A DNA stretch of 35,261 nt from Myxococcales bacterium. Lineage in GTDB: Bacteria; Myxococcota_A; Polyangia; Polyangiales; Polyangiaceae. Positions 14,783 through 22,238 of the stretch are shown here, piece by piece; the stretch's first letter is position 1; each line of letters opens with the position of its first letter. The notes under the pieces were generated by a model, which was not told where the DNA came from, made no database searches, and worked only from the letters and a program-made list of their open reading frames with translations. Position numbers and translations under genes: made by a program. The stretch lies in NCBI GenBank assembly GCA_020430845.1, contig JAGQJA010000057.1:1-35261 (forward strand), written 5' to 3'.

Positions 14783-15385
14783 ATGCCCCGAGAACAAGAC
14801 GATCGCGTCACGGCGTCTCCCCCCGACAGCGCCTTCCTCGAGCGCGCCGCCGAGGCGCTCTTCGCGTCGCGCACGGTGCTCGTGTTCGGTGAGGTCGACA
14901 CGCGCCTCGCGCAGACCGTGTCGGCGCAACTCTTCGCGCTCGCGGCGTCGAGCGACGCACCGATCCGTGTGGTCCTCCACTCGCAAGGCGGGCACGTCGA
15001 GGCCGGAGACACGATCCACGACGTCGTCCGGGCGATCGCGCCGCCCGTCGTCATGATCGGCACGGGCTGGGTCGCGAGCGCGGGCGCGCTGATCTACGCC
15101 GCGGCCGACAAGGAGCGACGCTTCGCCCTCCCCAACACGCGCTTCTTGCTGCACGAGCCGCGCGGCGGCGTGGGAGGCGTCGAGTCGGACGTCGCGATCG
15201 AGGCCGAGCAGATCGTGCGCATGCGAGAGCGCCTCTGCACGATCTTCGCGCGCGCCACCGGGCGCGACAAAGAGCGCGTCGCCGCCGACACGCTACGGAA
15301 CTTCTGGATGAGCGCGACCGAAGCGCGCGAGTACGGCCTCGTGCACCGCGTGGTGGAGCGGCTCGACGAGCTCGACGCGGCGTGA
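14783..15385 (+). CDS. ClpP-like protein with Asn in place of catalytic Asp
   Basis: Protein of 200 residues of the ClpP/crotonase fold, resembling the proteolytic subunit of Clp proteases. The Ser (Ser99, VASAGAL) and His (His124, LLHEPRGG) of the triad are present. The spacing 99-124-173 equals the 97-122-171 of mature E. coli ClpP, but position 173 is Asn (LRNFWMSATEA, codon AAC) instead of Asp. GGHVEAGDTIHDVV and FALPNTRF are typical surroundings. There is no long propeptide. Peptidase activity may be weak or changed; some ClpP paralogues lacking triad residues act as structural partners of an active subunit. No Clp ATPase gene is adjacent. It is divergent from an AraC regulator (111 bases between starts) and convergent with the membrane gene at 15399. 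Confidence 0.87.
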   Translation: MPREQDDRVTASPPDSAFLERAAEALFASRTVLVFGEVDTRLAQTVSAQLFALAASSDAPIRVVLHSQGGHVEAGDTIHDVVRAIAPPVVMIGTGWVASAGALIYAAADKERRFALPNTRFLLHEPRGGVGGVESDVAIEAEQIVRMRERLCTIFARATGRDKERVAADTLRNFWMSATEAREYGLVHRVVERLDELDAA

Positions 15386-15398
15386 GGGCGCGCGCCGC

Positions 15399-15863
15399 TC
15401 AGCCGCCGAGGCGCACGAACGTCACGAGCACGAGCAGGACGACGACGAGCGCCGCGCCGATCGTGCCGAACGTGCCGTGACGGGCCTTGCGCGACGCGAT
15501 CTCGTCGGCGGCGGCGTCGCCTCGCTCGGTGCGCGCGCGGACGATCTTGCGCGCGTTGAACATCTCGAGGTGGCTCAAGACGAGCAGCCCGAGCACGCAC
15601 GTGAGCTTGCCGTGCAGCCACCCCATCTTCATGAGCGCCGGGTTCTGCGCGATGAAGACGACGCCCGTGAGGACGCTGCCCATGATCGCGGGCAGCTCGA
15701 TCTTGGTGACGACGCCGGCGCACAGGCGCTCGAGCTCGTCGCGCGTGGCAGGCGCGACGCCCTCGCCTGTGGAGCGCTTGAGGAGGCGGAGCTGACCGAA
15801 GCCCGCGCCGAGGTAGGCCGCGAAGCAGACCAGATGGACGAAGAGGAGCGCGCTGGTGAGCAC
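15399..15863 (-). CDS. HemJ/CopD-like four-TM membrane protein
   Basis: Integral membrane protein of 154 residues with about four hydrophobic segments: residues 3-24, 54-72, 82-98 and 132-151. The segment GWLHGKLTCVLGLLVLSHL resembles the WLHxKL motif of HemJ-type protoporphyrinogen oxidases (UPF0093), and the early FVHLVCFAAYLGAGF resembles the first helix of HemJ and CopD proteins, where a His binds haem or metal. Whether it is a true HemJ cannot be decided by eye. It starts at GTG 15863, with AAGGGGAGC just upstream and TAGAAG 6 bases before the start. It ends 13 bases from the convergent ClpP-like gene. It is not obviously linked to the thiolase gene upstream (50 bases), which is in the same direction and could be co-transcribed. 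Confidence 0.6.
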   Translation of the reverse strand: MLTSALLFVHLVCFAAYLGAGFGQLRLLKRSTGEGVAPATRDELERLCAGVVTKIELPAIMGSVLTGVVFIAQNPALMKMGWLHGKLTCVLGLLVLSHLEMFNARKIVRARTERGDAAADEIASRKARHGTFGTIGAALVVVLLVLVTFVRLGG

Positions 15864-15913
15864 GCTCCCCTTCTACACCACTGCGGCCGTCGCCGCGCGA
15901 ATAGGTCGCTCGT

Positions 15914-17107
15914 TCAGACGCGCTCGAGCACGACCGCGAGCCCCTGGCCGCCGCCGATGCACGCGCTGCCGACCGCGAAGCGGCCCTGACGGCGCGCCAG
16001 CTCGTAGACGAGGTGCGCCGTGATGCGCGCGCCGCTCGCGCCGAGCGGGTGCCCGAGGGCGATGGCGCCGCCGTTCACGTTGGTCTTGTCGCGCGGGAGG
16101 CCGAGCTCCTTCTCGACGGCGAGGTACTGGGGCGCGAACGCCTCGTTGACCTCGAAGAGATCGACATCGCTCTGCTTGAGCTCGGCCCGCGCGAGCGCGT
16201 TCTGGATGGCCGGCGCCGGGCCGATGCCCATGATCGACGGGTCGACGCCCGCCACGCCCCACTGCACGAGGCGCGCGAGGGGCGTGAGGCCCTTGGACTT
16301 GGCGTACTCCTCGGTGGTGAGCACCAGGCACGCCGCGCCGTCGCAGATGCCCGACGCGTTGCCGGCCGTGACGACGCCGTCCTTCTTGAAGACGGGCGCG
16401 AGCTTGCCGAGCACCTCGAGCGTCGACTGCGGGCGCGGGTGCTCGTCGACGGCGACGGTGACGGGGCCCTTCTTGGCGGGGATCTCCATCGGCGCGATCT
16501 CGTCCTTGAAGAGGCCCTTCTCGTGCGCGGCGGCCCAGCGCTGCTGGCTCGAGAGCGCGTACGCGTCGCAGTCGGCGCGCGTGATGCCGTACTTCTCGGC
16601 GAGGTTCTCGGCCGTGACGGCCATCGGCGTCTTGCAGTAGCTGTCGGTGAGGGCGCTCCAGAGCGAGTCCTCGACCGCGGGCGCCTTGCCGAAAGGCCAG
16701 CCCTCGCGCGCGCCGCGCAGGACGTGGGGCGCCTGCGACATGTTCTCGGTGCCGCCGACGAGCACGACCTCGGCGTCGCCCAAGAGCAGCTGCTCGGCGC
16801 CGTTGATGATCGCCTGGAAGCCCGAGCCGCAGAGGCGGTTGACGGTGAGCGCGGGCGTCGTGATGGGCAGGCCCGACTTGAGCCCGACGTGGCGCGCGCA
16901 GTAGATCGCGTCGACGCTCGTCTGCATCACGTTGCCCATGATCACGTGGCCGATGCTCTCGGGCGTGACGCGGGCCTGCGCGATGGCGGCCTTGGACGCG
17001 TGGACGGCGAGGTCGGTCGCGGAGACGCCCTTGAGCGCACCGGACAGGGTTCCGAACGCCGTGCGCTTGGCGCCGACGATGACGAGGGATTTGTTGAGCT
17101 TGGCCAT
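15914..17107 (-). CDS. acetyl-CoA C-acyltransferase (thiolase)
   Basis: Thiolase of 397 residues, condensing or cleaving acyl-CoA (acetoacetyl-CoA or 3-ketoacyl-CoA). Catalytic residues: nucleophile Cys93 (NRLCGSGFQ), His353 (ALGHPLGASGARI) and Cys383 (GSACIGGGQG), plus NEAFAPQ. Length and motifs are those of the AtoB/PhaA/FadA superfamily; substrate chain length cannot be assigned by eye. ATG at 17107 has a good ribosome-binding site (GGAGG, about 8 bases upstream). It shares a 110-base intergenic region with the divergent zinc-ribbon gene. A MaoC-type hydratase is at 30147, but no beta-oxidation cluster is next to it. Confidence 0.95.
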   Translation of the reverse strand: MAKLNKSLVIVGAKRTAFGTLSGALKGVSATDLAVHASKAAIAQARVTPESIGHVIMGNVMQTSVDAIYCARHVGLKSGLPITTPALTVNRLCGSGFQAIINGAEQLLLGDAEVVLVGGTENMSQAPHVLRGAREGWPFGKAPAVEDSLWSALTDSYCKTPMAVTAENLAEKYGITRADCDAYALSSQQRWAAAHEKGLFKDEIAPMEIPAKKGPVTVAVDEHPRPQSTLEVLGKLAPVFKKDGVVTAGNASGICDGAACLVLTTEEYAKSKGLTPLARLVQWGVAGVDPSIMGIGPAPAIQNALARAELKQSDVDLFEVNEAFAPQYLAVEKELGLPRDKTNVNGGAIALGHPLGASGARITAHLVYELARRQGRFAVGSACIGGGQGLAVVLERV

Positions 17108-17205
17108 GATTTGCGCCTCCGCGTGCGCCCTCGCACCGCGCGGGGCCAGCGGACCTTAGAGGCTTTGGCCCTCTGACGCCAGTGGGAGGGCCCCGACTCC
17201 GGTGC

Positions 17206-17211
17206 TAGCGT
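17206..17211 (+). promoter_or_regulatory. -10-like TAGCGT, leaderless start
   Basis: TAGCGT is followed by 6 bases and ATG at 17218. There is no Shine-Dalgarno sequence in that space. Confidence 0.4.
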
Positions 17212-17217
17212 TTGGTC

Positions 17218-17769
17218 ATGACGCATCCCGCGCCCACGTGCCCCGCGTGCGGGGGTCTGGCGACCAACCCGAGCGCGCCGATGTGTCGGTTCTGTGGTGC
17301 GCAGATGCACGCGCCGCCTGCGCACGCGAGCCTCGCGCCGCAGGGTCCCGGCTACGCGCCGCAGGGTCCCGGGTACGCGCCGCAGGGCCCCGGCTACGCG
17401 CCGCAGGGTCCCGGCTACGCGCCGCACCAACAACAGCAACAACAGCAACAGCAGCAAGGCTACGCGCAGCCCCAAGGGCCCGGAGGCTACGGCGCGCCGC
17501 TCTACCCGCAGCAGCAGGGCTACGCGCAGCCTCAGCCGTACCCGCAGCCGGGCTACCACCCTCCGCAAGGCTACGCGCAGCCGCCCGTGGCCGGCTTCGG
17601 CGGCGCAGCGCCCGTGCAGCCGTTCGGCGGCGCCTACCACAGCCACGTCGACCGCGGCTGGTGGGGCTCTTCGTTCGGCACGTTCTTCTGGGCGCGCCTC
17701 GCCATCGCCGCGATCGCGATCGGCGTCTCGCTGATCATCGCGTGCGTGTCGGCGATCGCCAACGGTTGA
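17218..17769 (+). CDS. zinc-ribbon membrane protein with PQGPGY and poly-Gln repeats
   Basis: Protein of 183 residues. N-terminal zinc-ribbon: CPACGG (Cys near 8 and 11) and CRFCG (near 24 and 27). Then four exact seven-residue repeats APQGPGY, a run of ten Gln, further Tyr/Gln/Pro/Gly-rich sequence (YAQPQ, YPQQQGYAQPQ), and a single hydrophobic segment near the C-terminus (about 158-178, ARLAIAAIAIGVSLIIACV). The layout, a small metal-binding head, a flexible Pro/Gln/Gly/Tyr linker and a tail anchor, fits a membrane-tethered cytoplasmic zinc-ribbon protein. Low-complexity Tyr/Gly/Gln sequence of this kind can favour condensation or adhesion, but that is speculation. The function is unknown. 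Confidence 0.82.
   Translation: MTHPAPTCPACGGLATNPSAPMCRFCGAQMHAPPAHASLAPQGPGYAPQGPGYAPQGPGYAPQGPGYAPHQQQQQQQQQQGYAQPQGPGGYGAPLYPQQQGYAQPQPYPQPGYHPPQGYAQPPVAGFGGAAPVQPFGGAYHSHVDRGWWGSSFGTFFWARLAIAAIAIGVSLIIACVSAIANG
17335..17418 (+). repeat. four 21-bp tandem repeats
   Basis: Unit gcgccgcagggtcccggctac occurs four times (17335, 17356, 17377 and 17398) with one or two synonymous changes, coding Ala-Pro-Gln-Gly-Pro-Gly-Tyr each time. Confidence 0.9.
17428..17457 (+). repeat. CAA/CAG microsatellite (ten Gln codons)
   Basis: Ten consecutive CAA or CAG codons in an otherwise GC-rich gene. Mixed codons reduce slippage compared with a pure triplet run. Confidence 0.9.
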
Positions 17770-17803
17770 GCCGCGCCCGAGGCGAGGCGCATCGACGCAC
17801 CTC

Positions 17804-17823
17804 GAGTGCACCCCGTTGCACTC
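17804..17823 (+). terminator. hairpin after zinc-ribbon gene
   Basis: GAGTGCA, loop ccccgt, TGCACTC: a perfect 7-base stem 35 bases after the stop codon at 17769. No T tract follows, so it is a weak intrinsic terminator candidate at best. Confidence 0.35.
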
Positions 17824-17857
17824 AGAGCGCCCGCCGTGCCCACCCAAGGTCCGCACA

Positions 17858-17887
17858 TTCACCCGCGATTTCAAGCTCTTGTAGAAT
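17858..17887 (+). promoter_or_regulatory. sigma-70-like promoter of lipoprotein gene
   Basis: TTCACC (17858-17863), 18-base spacer, TAGAAT (17882-17887). The word TGTAGAATG around the -10 is identical to that upstream of the vWA gene at 7059. Transcription would start about 55 bases before the ATG at 17950, which has an AGGAG ribosome-binding site. Confidence 0.5.
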
Positions 17888-17949
17888 GGCACGCCGGTCG
17901 CAATGGAGGCGGCGACCCCACGGTCGGGGCACAAGGAGCGAATCGACGA

Positions 17950-19251
17950 ATGCAGACGAAGACGTGGTGCGCGGTGGTGGCGTGCGTGGTGGCAGCGACC
18001 GGTTGCGCGGGCAGCGCTCCTCCGGAGGGATCCCACACGGCCGCGAGCCCATCGAAGGCGGCCGCGACCCCCGAGTGGCGGCTCGGCAAGTACTCGACGG
18101 GCGACGGGATGCTCCAGATGGTGATCGATCGCACGGGCGACGCGGGCAAGGCCAAGCTCCAGGTCGCCGGCTCGAAGGACATCGTCGAGCTCACTGCGTC
18201 GGAGGTGCGCGAGCGCGGCACGCTGATCGGGCAGGTGTTCAAGGACCCGAAGGGCGCGCGCGTGCTCTTCGTGGGCACGCACGGCCACCTCGTCTACCTG
18301 AAGAACGATCGCGACGAGCTGCCGCTGCGGCGTGACGGAGACGCGTCGCCGCTCGGCGCGGCCACGATCGCGGGCGCGCCGCCCGCCGAGGTGCGCGAGA
18401 AGTCCGCGTCGGAGCAGACGGCCGAGCGCCTCTCCGCGATCGCCGTCACCAAACGCTTCCCCGACATCAAGAAGGAGGACGCCGGCAAGCTCGATCAGGT
18501 CGCGAAGGTGATCGGGCTCGCAGACAAGGGCATGTTCGTCGCGTTCAAGCGCGGCGAGCGGCCGACGGCCAAGTGGTCTCCCGTGCCGGGGCGCACGATG
18601 TACTCGGGCAAGCTCGACGACCCCAAGCAGGCGCTCGCCAAGTACAAGGCCGAGCTCTTCAACTACCTCTCGTTCAAGGGCGACGAGCTCGACGGATGGG
18701 GCCTGCAGGCCGCGGTCACCGACAGCACGCCGGCCGACGGAACGCCGGGGCTCGTGTGGGACGTGGGGAGCTCGCACGCCACGTTCGTGACGCTCGACGG
18801 GGGCGTCTACGAGGTGAGCTACGGCGGCTCGGACCTCACGCCGACGGTGGCGAGCTCGATCGCGAGCTGGCCCGCGCCCCTGCAGCACAGCGCGCTCGGC
18901 CCGGGCGAGGTCTCGGGATTGGCCGAGCTGGGCCTGGTGGACAAGAGCGTCGCCGAGCCGGTGGGGGCCACGCAGGCCGCGTGGCGCACGTGCGTGAAGA
19001 AGTCCTACGAGACCGGTCTCAAGAAGGAGCTGGCGAAGCTCGACAAGGAGAACATCCAGTGGAGCGCCCGCTCGGCCCGCAAGAAGGAAGCGAAGTCCAA
19101 GTGGGAGACCGACGGCCCGAAGGCGTGCGCGGCGCATCGCGGCAAGATGGAGACGCAGCTCGCGCAGGTGATCGAGGCGCGCGGCGCAGAGCGGAAGGCG
19201 CTCTACGAGAAGGCCAAGGCGCGCGCGGTCGCGATCGGTCTCGCCAAGTAG
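17950..19251 (+). CDS. lipoprotein of unknown function, 433 residues
   Basis: Lipoprotein with signal peptide MQTKTWCAVVACVVAATGC (lipobox AATGC). I do not recognise the family. An N-terminal domain (about 40-115) reads WRLGKYSTGDGMLQMVIDR, FKDPKGARVLFVGTHGHLVYLK. A long charged middle part follows, then VWDVGSSHATFVTLDGGVYEVSYGGSD, and a helical Lys/Glu/Ala-rich C-terminus (LKKELAKLDKENIQW to the end), possibly a coiled coil, with two Cys (TCVKK and KACAAHRGK) that could form a disulphide. ATG at 17950 has AGGAG upstream and a recognisable promoter. Two short repeats lie after its stop. Envelope location is inferred from the lipobox. Confidence 0.85.
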   Translation: MQTKTWCAVVACVVAATGCAGSAPPEGSHTAASPSKAAATPEWRLGKYSTGDGMLQMVIDRTGDAGKAKLQVAGSKDIVELTASEVRERGTLIGQVFKDPKGARVLFVGTHGHLVYLKNDRDELPLRRDGDASPLGAATIAGAPPAEVREKSASEQTAERLSAIAVTKRFPDIKKEDAGKLDQVAKVIGLADKGMFVAFKRGERPTAKWSPVPGRTMYSGKLDDPKQALAKYKAELFNYLSFKGDELDGWGLQAAVTDSTPADGTPGLVWDVGSSHATFVTLDGGVYEVSYGGSDLTPTVASSIASWPAPLQHSALGPGEVSGLAELGLVDKSVAEPVGATQAAWRTCVKKSYETGLKKELAKLDKENIQWSARSARKKEAKSKWETDGPKACAAHRGKMETQLAQVIEARGAERKALYEKAKARAVAIGLAK

Positions 19252-19258
19252 CCGAGAG

Positions 19259-19301
19259 CGTGCGGGACGCGACCCCGCGAACGTGCGGGACGCGACCCCG
19301 C
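19259..19301. repeat. two tandem 20-bp imperfect palindromes
   Basis: cgtgcgggacgcgaccccgc occurs exactly at 19259-19278 and again at 19282-19301, separated by gaa. Each copy can fold (GCGGG pairs with CCCGC). They lie between convergent genes ending at 19251 and 19345, so they may act as a two-way terminator, or be a small intergenic repeat family. Confidence 0.7.
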
Positions 19302-19344
19302 ATGGACAACCGTGCGCGCGCAGCGCCCGGCGACTCGGCGCGCG

Positions 19345-20160
19345 TCACTCGACGGTGCACTCGAAGTCGTCGAGCCGCGCGCGCACGTGAGGGTCGTCGG
19401 TGTCCCCGGTCTCGCCGAGCCTCACCGCGACGGGCAAGTCACCTCCCGCGACGACCGGGACCGGCGTGGTCGTCGCGCCGAGCGTGACCTGCGCGCTCAC
19501 GCCATCGCTGCGGAGCGTGACACGCGCCCATGTGCCGACGGGGAACGTGCCCACGGGCGTGATGACCTCGGTGCCGCCGTCGCCGCCGACCTCGGAGTGG
19601 TACTCGAGCGTGGGCGGGTTGGTGCCGGCGACCTTGAGATAGATGACCGGCTGCCCAGCGCCCGAAGCCCGCATCGAGAGGAACTCGAAGTCCGTGCCCG
19701 GGCTGGGTGGCGCGATCTCGACGTTGATGCTCACCGAGCAGCGGATCGCGCCGGGGATGACCGCGAACGAGCGCTGGAGGTAGGCGCGGCGAATGGAGGT
19801 CCCCGTCAGGTCGAGGACGAGCGCGTTGGGCGGCGACAGCCCACCCGCGCCGAGCGTGAGGGATCCGCTCGACGACACGGTCTTCGAGTCCCACATCGCG
19901 CCGAGCGGCGGCGTGTCGAAGTCGTCGCAGAACGTCGCGCCGCACACGCGCGGCGCCGCGTCGAGGCCGCTGTCGGGCGGAACGGTCCCCGAGGACGACC
20001 CGTCGGACGGCGCGGTGCCGTCGACGCTCACGTCCGGCGTCCCCACCTCGCGCGCAGCGTCGGGCGGATCCGCGACGCCCGCGAGATCGCCGGTCTCGAC
20101 GAGGAGCGAGCAGGCGGAGAGCGCGACGGCTCCGACGACGATGAAGCGTCCGTGACCCAA
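19345..20160 (-). CDS. lipoprotein with lectin-like beta-sandwich region
   Basis: Predicted lipoprotein of 271 residues: short signal peptide MGHGRFIVVGAVALSAC with lipobox LSAC, an Asp/Pro/Ser-rich linker (about 25-70), then CGATFCDDFDTPPLGAMW and a beta-rich domain. The phrase CDDFD followed by a Trp-containing strand recurs in myxobacterial lipoproteins with a concanavalin/LamG-like fold. Also seen are FEFLSMRASGAGQPVIYLKV, GTWARVTLRSDG and the closing ARLDDFECTVE. A carbohydrate- or protein-binding surface role is inferred. The start is TTG at 20160; it gives the only good signal peptide and is preceded by TACGTT at a 6-base distance, so it may be leaderless. The next in-frame Met is too far downstream. 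Confidence 0.78.
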   Translation of the reverse strand: MGHGRFIVVGAVALSACSLLVETGDLAGVADPPDAAREVGTPDVSVDGTAPSDGSSSGTVPPDSGLDAAPRVCGATFCDDFDTPPLGAMWDSKTVSSSGSLTLGAGGLSPPNALVLDLTGTSIRRAYLQRSFAVIPGAIRCSVSINVEIAPPSPGTDFEFLSMRASGAGQPVIYLKVAGTNPPTLEYHSEVGGDGGTEVITPVGTFPVGTWARVTLRSDGVSAQVTLGATTTPVPVVAGGDLPVAVRLGETGDTDDPHVRARLDDFECTVE

Positions 20161-20166
20161 GCCTCA

Positions 20167-20172
20167 AACGTA
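20167..20172 (-). promoter_or_regulatory. -10-like TACGTT before TTG start
   Basis: On the minus strand TACGTT, 6 bases, then TTG at 20160. It supports the unusual TTG start as a leaderless one. Confidence 0.4.
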
Positions 20173-20212
20173 GCAGGGCGGCCGCGAGGCGCGGAATATT
20201 GTGTAGCTACAG

Positions 20213-20809
20213 CTACTTACCCGCGTCGAGGCGAGCCAGGTGTGCTTGGATGATGGCGCGCATGCGGGCATCGGCGGCGGCGACGCGTTTGGGATCGCCC
20301 TTCGCCCCTGGCGCGAGCGACGCGGCCGCGGCGCGCGTGCCCGACACGGCGACGAGATAGACGTTGCCCGGCTCGGGTCCCACGCCGCGCGCGATCTGTC
20401 CGGCGATGTCCTCGGCCCACGCGACGCTCTCGGGCGACGTGGGCTTGCCCGCCGGCGCGCTCGCGCTCATCGAGAGGCGCATGAGCAGCGTCGCGCCAGC
20501 GCCGGGGAGCTTCTCACGCGACGACGCGGGCAAGAGCCCGATGAGGCGCGCTTCTTCTGCAGCGACATCCTTGGGCACATCCGTCGCAGGCGCCGGAGCC
20601 GGAGGCAACGACGCAGACACACCCGCACCCGCACCCGCACCCGCACCCGCACCCGCAGGCGCAGACGCACCCGCAGTCGCAACCGCAGACGCAACCGCAG
20701 ACGCAGACGCACCCGCAGACGCACCCGCAGACGCCTCCGGCGCGGGCGTACGATCGCACGCGACGGAGAACGCGGCGAAGGCGACGAGATACGACAGGGA
20801 CACGCGCAT
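20213..20809 (-). CDS. small lipoprotein with Ala/Gly/Ser low-complexity linker
   Basis: Lipoprotein of 198 residues: MRVSLSYLVAFAAFSVAC signal with lipobox SVAC, then about 50 residues of Ala/Gly/Ser/Pro coded by hexanucleotide-like repeats, then a mostly helical domain of about 120 residues (VPKDVAAEEARLIGLLP, SVAWAEDIAGQIARGVG, ADARMRAIIQAHLARLD). No known family recognised. ATG at 20809 is chosen over an in-frame start 15 codons upstream because the signal peptide begins there and TAGGAT lies 7 bases before it. It is divergent from the TonB-C-like lipoprotein gene with 67 bases between starts; both starts look leaderless. Confidence 0.82.
   Translation of the reverse strand: MRVSLSYLVAFAAFSVACDRTPAPEASAGASAGASASAVASAVATAGASAPAGAGAGAGAGAGVSASLPPAPAPATDVPKDVAAEEARLIGLLPASSREKLPGAGATLLMRLSMSASAPAGKPTSPESVAWAEDIAGQIARGVGPEPGNVYLVAVSGTRAAAASLAPGAKGDPKRVAAADARMRAIIQAHLARLDAGK
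20611..20730 (-). repeat. acccgc / gcagac hexamer minisatellite
   Basis: Six consecutive acccgc-type units followed by mixed gcagac, gcaacc and gcaccc units. They code the Ala-Gly and Ala-Ser linker of the lipoprotein. In-frame multiples of six make length change tolerable. Confidence 0.8.
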
Positions 20810-20816
20810 TGCGCCA

Positions 20817-20822
20817 ATCCTA
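20817..20822 (-). promoter_or_regulatory. -10-like TAGGAT, leaderless start
   Basis: On the minus strand TAGGAT, 7 bases, then ATG at 20809. Confidence 0.42.
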
Positions 20823-20864
20823 TGCCGGAGAGCGAGATCGGATCCAACCGCCACGCGCGAGGGC

Positions 20865-20870
20865 TACGAT
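20865..20870 (+). promoter_or_regulatory. -10-like TACGAT, leaderless start
   Basis: TACGAT, 6 bases, then ATG at 20877. It faces away from the equivalent element of the divergent lipoprotein gene 42 bases upstream. Confidence 0.42.
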
Positions 20871-20876
20871 GAAGCG

Positions 20877-21428
20877 ATGCGCCGCCTGGCTTCCGCGCTG
20901 CTCGTCCTCACTCCTCTCGCGGCGGCGGCGGGGTGTGCCGACACCGCGGCGGCGGGCGCTCCCGCGGTCCGTGGCGGAGGCCCCGTGGCGCGCGCGACGC
21001 TCGTCGAGGGGTGGGGATGCACCGACACGCAAGCCGGCGTCGTCGAGGTGCCCGCGCACTGCGCGTGGCCGCCCGCCCTCTCACGCGCGCAAATCTTGTC
21101 CGCGGACGTCCAGGTCGTGGCGAGCGTCGGGCCGCGCGGAGAGGTCGTCGACGTGAGGATCGTGCGTGGCCCGCCCGACGGCAAGTTCGACGAGGCGGCG
21201 CTCGCGTGCGCTCGCCGCGTGAAGTACCGCGTGCCGGCGACGTGGACGCAAGGCGCGGCGTCCGCGGACACGTGCCCGCTCACGCTTCGGCTCGCGCGCT
21301 ACGTCACGGACCTCGATCCGAATGGCTTCGACAATTCACTCTGCCCCGCGACATCGCCAGCGTCAGCGTACATGCCCAACGGGACCGGTCCTGGCGGCGC
21401 CGCCCCGACCCAGTACCGTTGCCCGTGA
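20877..21428 (+). CDS. lipoprotein with TonB C-terminal-like domain
   Basis: Lipoprotein of 183 residues. Signal MRRLASALLVLTPLAAAAGC with lipobox AAAGC. The central region VVASVGPRGEVVDVRIVRGP, then FDEAALACARRVKYRVPATW, has the strand-helix pattern of the TonB C-terminal domain (the common V-x-G-x-V-xx-V-x-V and FDxAAxxAxxxWxFxPA layout). Unlike TonB it is lipid-anchored, with no N-terminal membrane anchor or ExbB/ExbD neighbours, so it probably does not energise transport; free-standing TonB-C-like lipoproteins are frequent in myxobacteria. Five or more Cys suggest disulphides. It is convergent with the START-like gene (9 bases between stops). Confidence 0.8.
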   Translation: MRRLASALLVLTPLAAAAGCADTAAAGAPAVRGGGPVARATLVEGWGCTDTQAGVVEVPAHCAWPPALSRAQILSADVQVVASVGPRGEVVDVRIVRGPPDGKFDEAALACARRVKYRVPATWTQGAASADTCPLTLRLARYVTDLDPNGFDNSLCPATSPASAYMPNGTGPGGAAPTQYRCP

Positions 21429-21437
21429 GCGCGCGCG

Positions 21438-22064
21438 TCAGAGCTGCGTGACGGGGCCGCCGAAGCCCTGCGCCCGATCCTTGAGCCCGTTGACGAAGTC
21501 TTCGGCCCCGTCGCGGAGCTCCTCGTCGATGAGGAACTGCGGCGCCGGCACCTTGGGCACGAGCAGCACGTCGACCGAGATGAGCGAGTGCTTGGCGTCG
21601 ACGGGCCGCACAGAGATGACGGTGCGCCCGGTCTTCATGTCGCCCTTGATGCCCGTGCCCTCGATGATGTGCGTCGCGCCGTTCATGCGGGGTTGACCGA
21701 AGCGCATCACCTCGAAGAACTCGATCTTCACCATCCCGATCTGGACCGGGTAGCGCATGTACACGTCGGTGTTGGGGCCCTCTTTGGCGATGACGCGCGC
21801 CGTGGCGAACTTGCGGTGGAGCGTCTTGTACTTGCCGAACTCGGTGGCGACCTTGGCCACGGCGTCTGCGGGCGCCGCGACGAGCGCCTCGGCGTGCCCG
21901 TACCGATCGCTCGTGCCCGCCGGGGCGTAGTTCCACTTGAGCGTCTTCTTGGCCTGGAGCAGACGCGCGACCTGCGGATCCTTGGCGGGATCGGGCGCGT
22001 CGGCGTGCGCGAGGACGGGGACGGTGAGGGCGGCGAGGAGGACGGCGATCTGGGTCAGGCGCAT
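21438..22064 (-). CDS. exported START/SRPBCC-like protein
   Basis: Protein of 208 residues with a cleavable signal peptide (MRLTQIAVLLAALTVPVLAHA) followed by a region like the polyketide cyclase/START (SRPBCC) superfamily: AEALVAAPADAVAKVATEFGKYKTLH at the start of the fold and a C-terminal helix (EELRDGAEDFVNGLKDRA). These folds form a deep hydrophobic pocket and bind lipids or other small molecules; here the location would be periplasmic. No catalytic residues can be assigned. The ATG at 22064 starts the signal peptide directly. An AT-richer stretch about 70-100 bases upstream (attaaggaata on the minus strand) may hold the promoter. Confidence 0.78.
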   Translation of the reverse strand: MRLTQIAVLLAALTVPVLAHADAPDPAKDPQVARLLQAKKTLKWNYAPAGTSDRYGHAEALVAAPADAVAKVATEFGKYKTLHRKFATARVIAKEGPNTDVYMRYPVQIGMVKIEFFEVMRFGQPRMNGATHIIEGTGIKGDMKTGRTVISVRPVDAKHSLISVDVLLVPKVPAPQFLIDEELRDGAEDFVNGLKDRAQGFGGPVTQL

Positions 22065-22238
22065 AGGATTTCCGGGCGAGGGAAAGCGGAAGACGTCAAA
22101 GGTGGACCCTCCGTCAGACGAGCGCCACCCGCAGGTATTCCTTAATGGCGGATTTTGTCGCTGCAACCGCGAAGTGTCAGCTTCTCGGCGAGTTCCTCGG
22201 CGGCCGCAGCAAGACCCATGCCGCCCCCGCCCTCCGCC

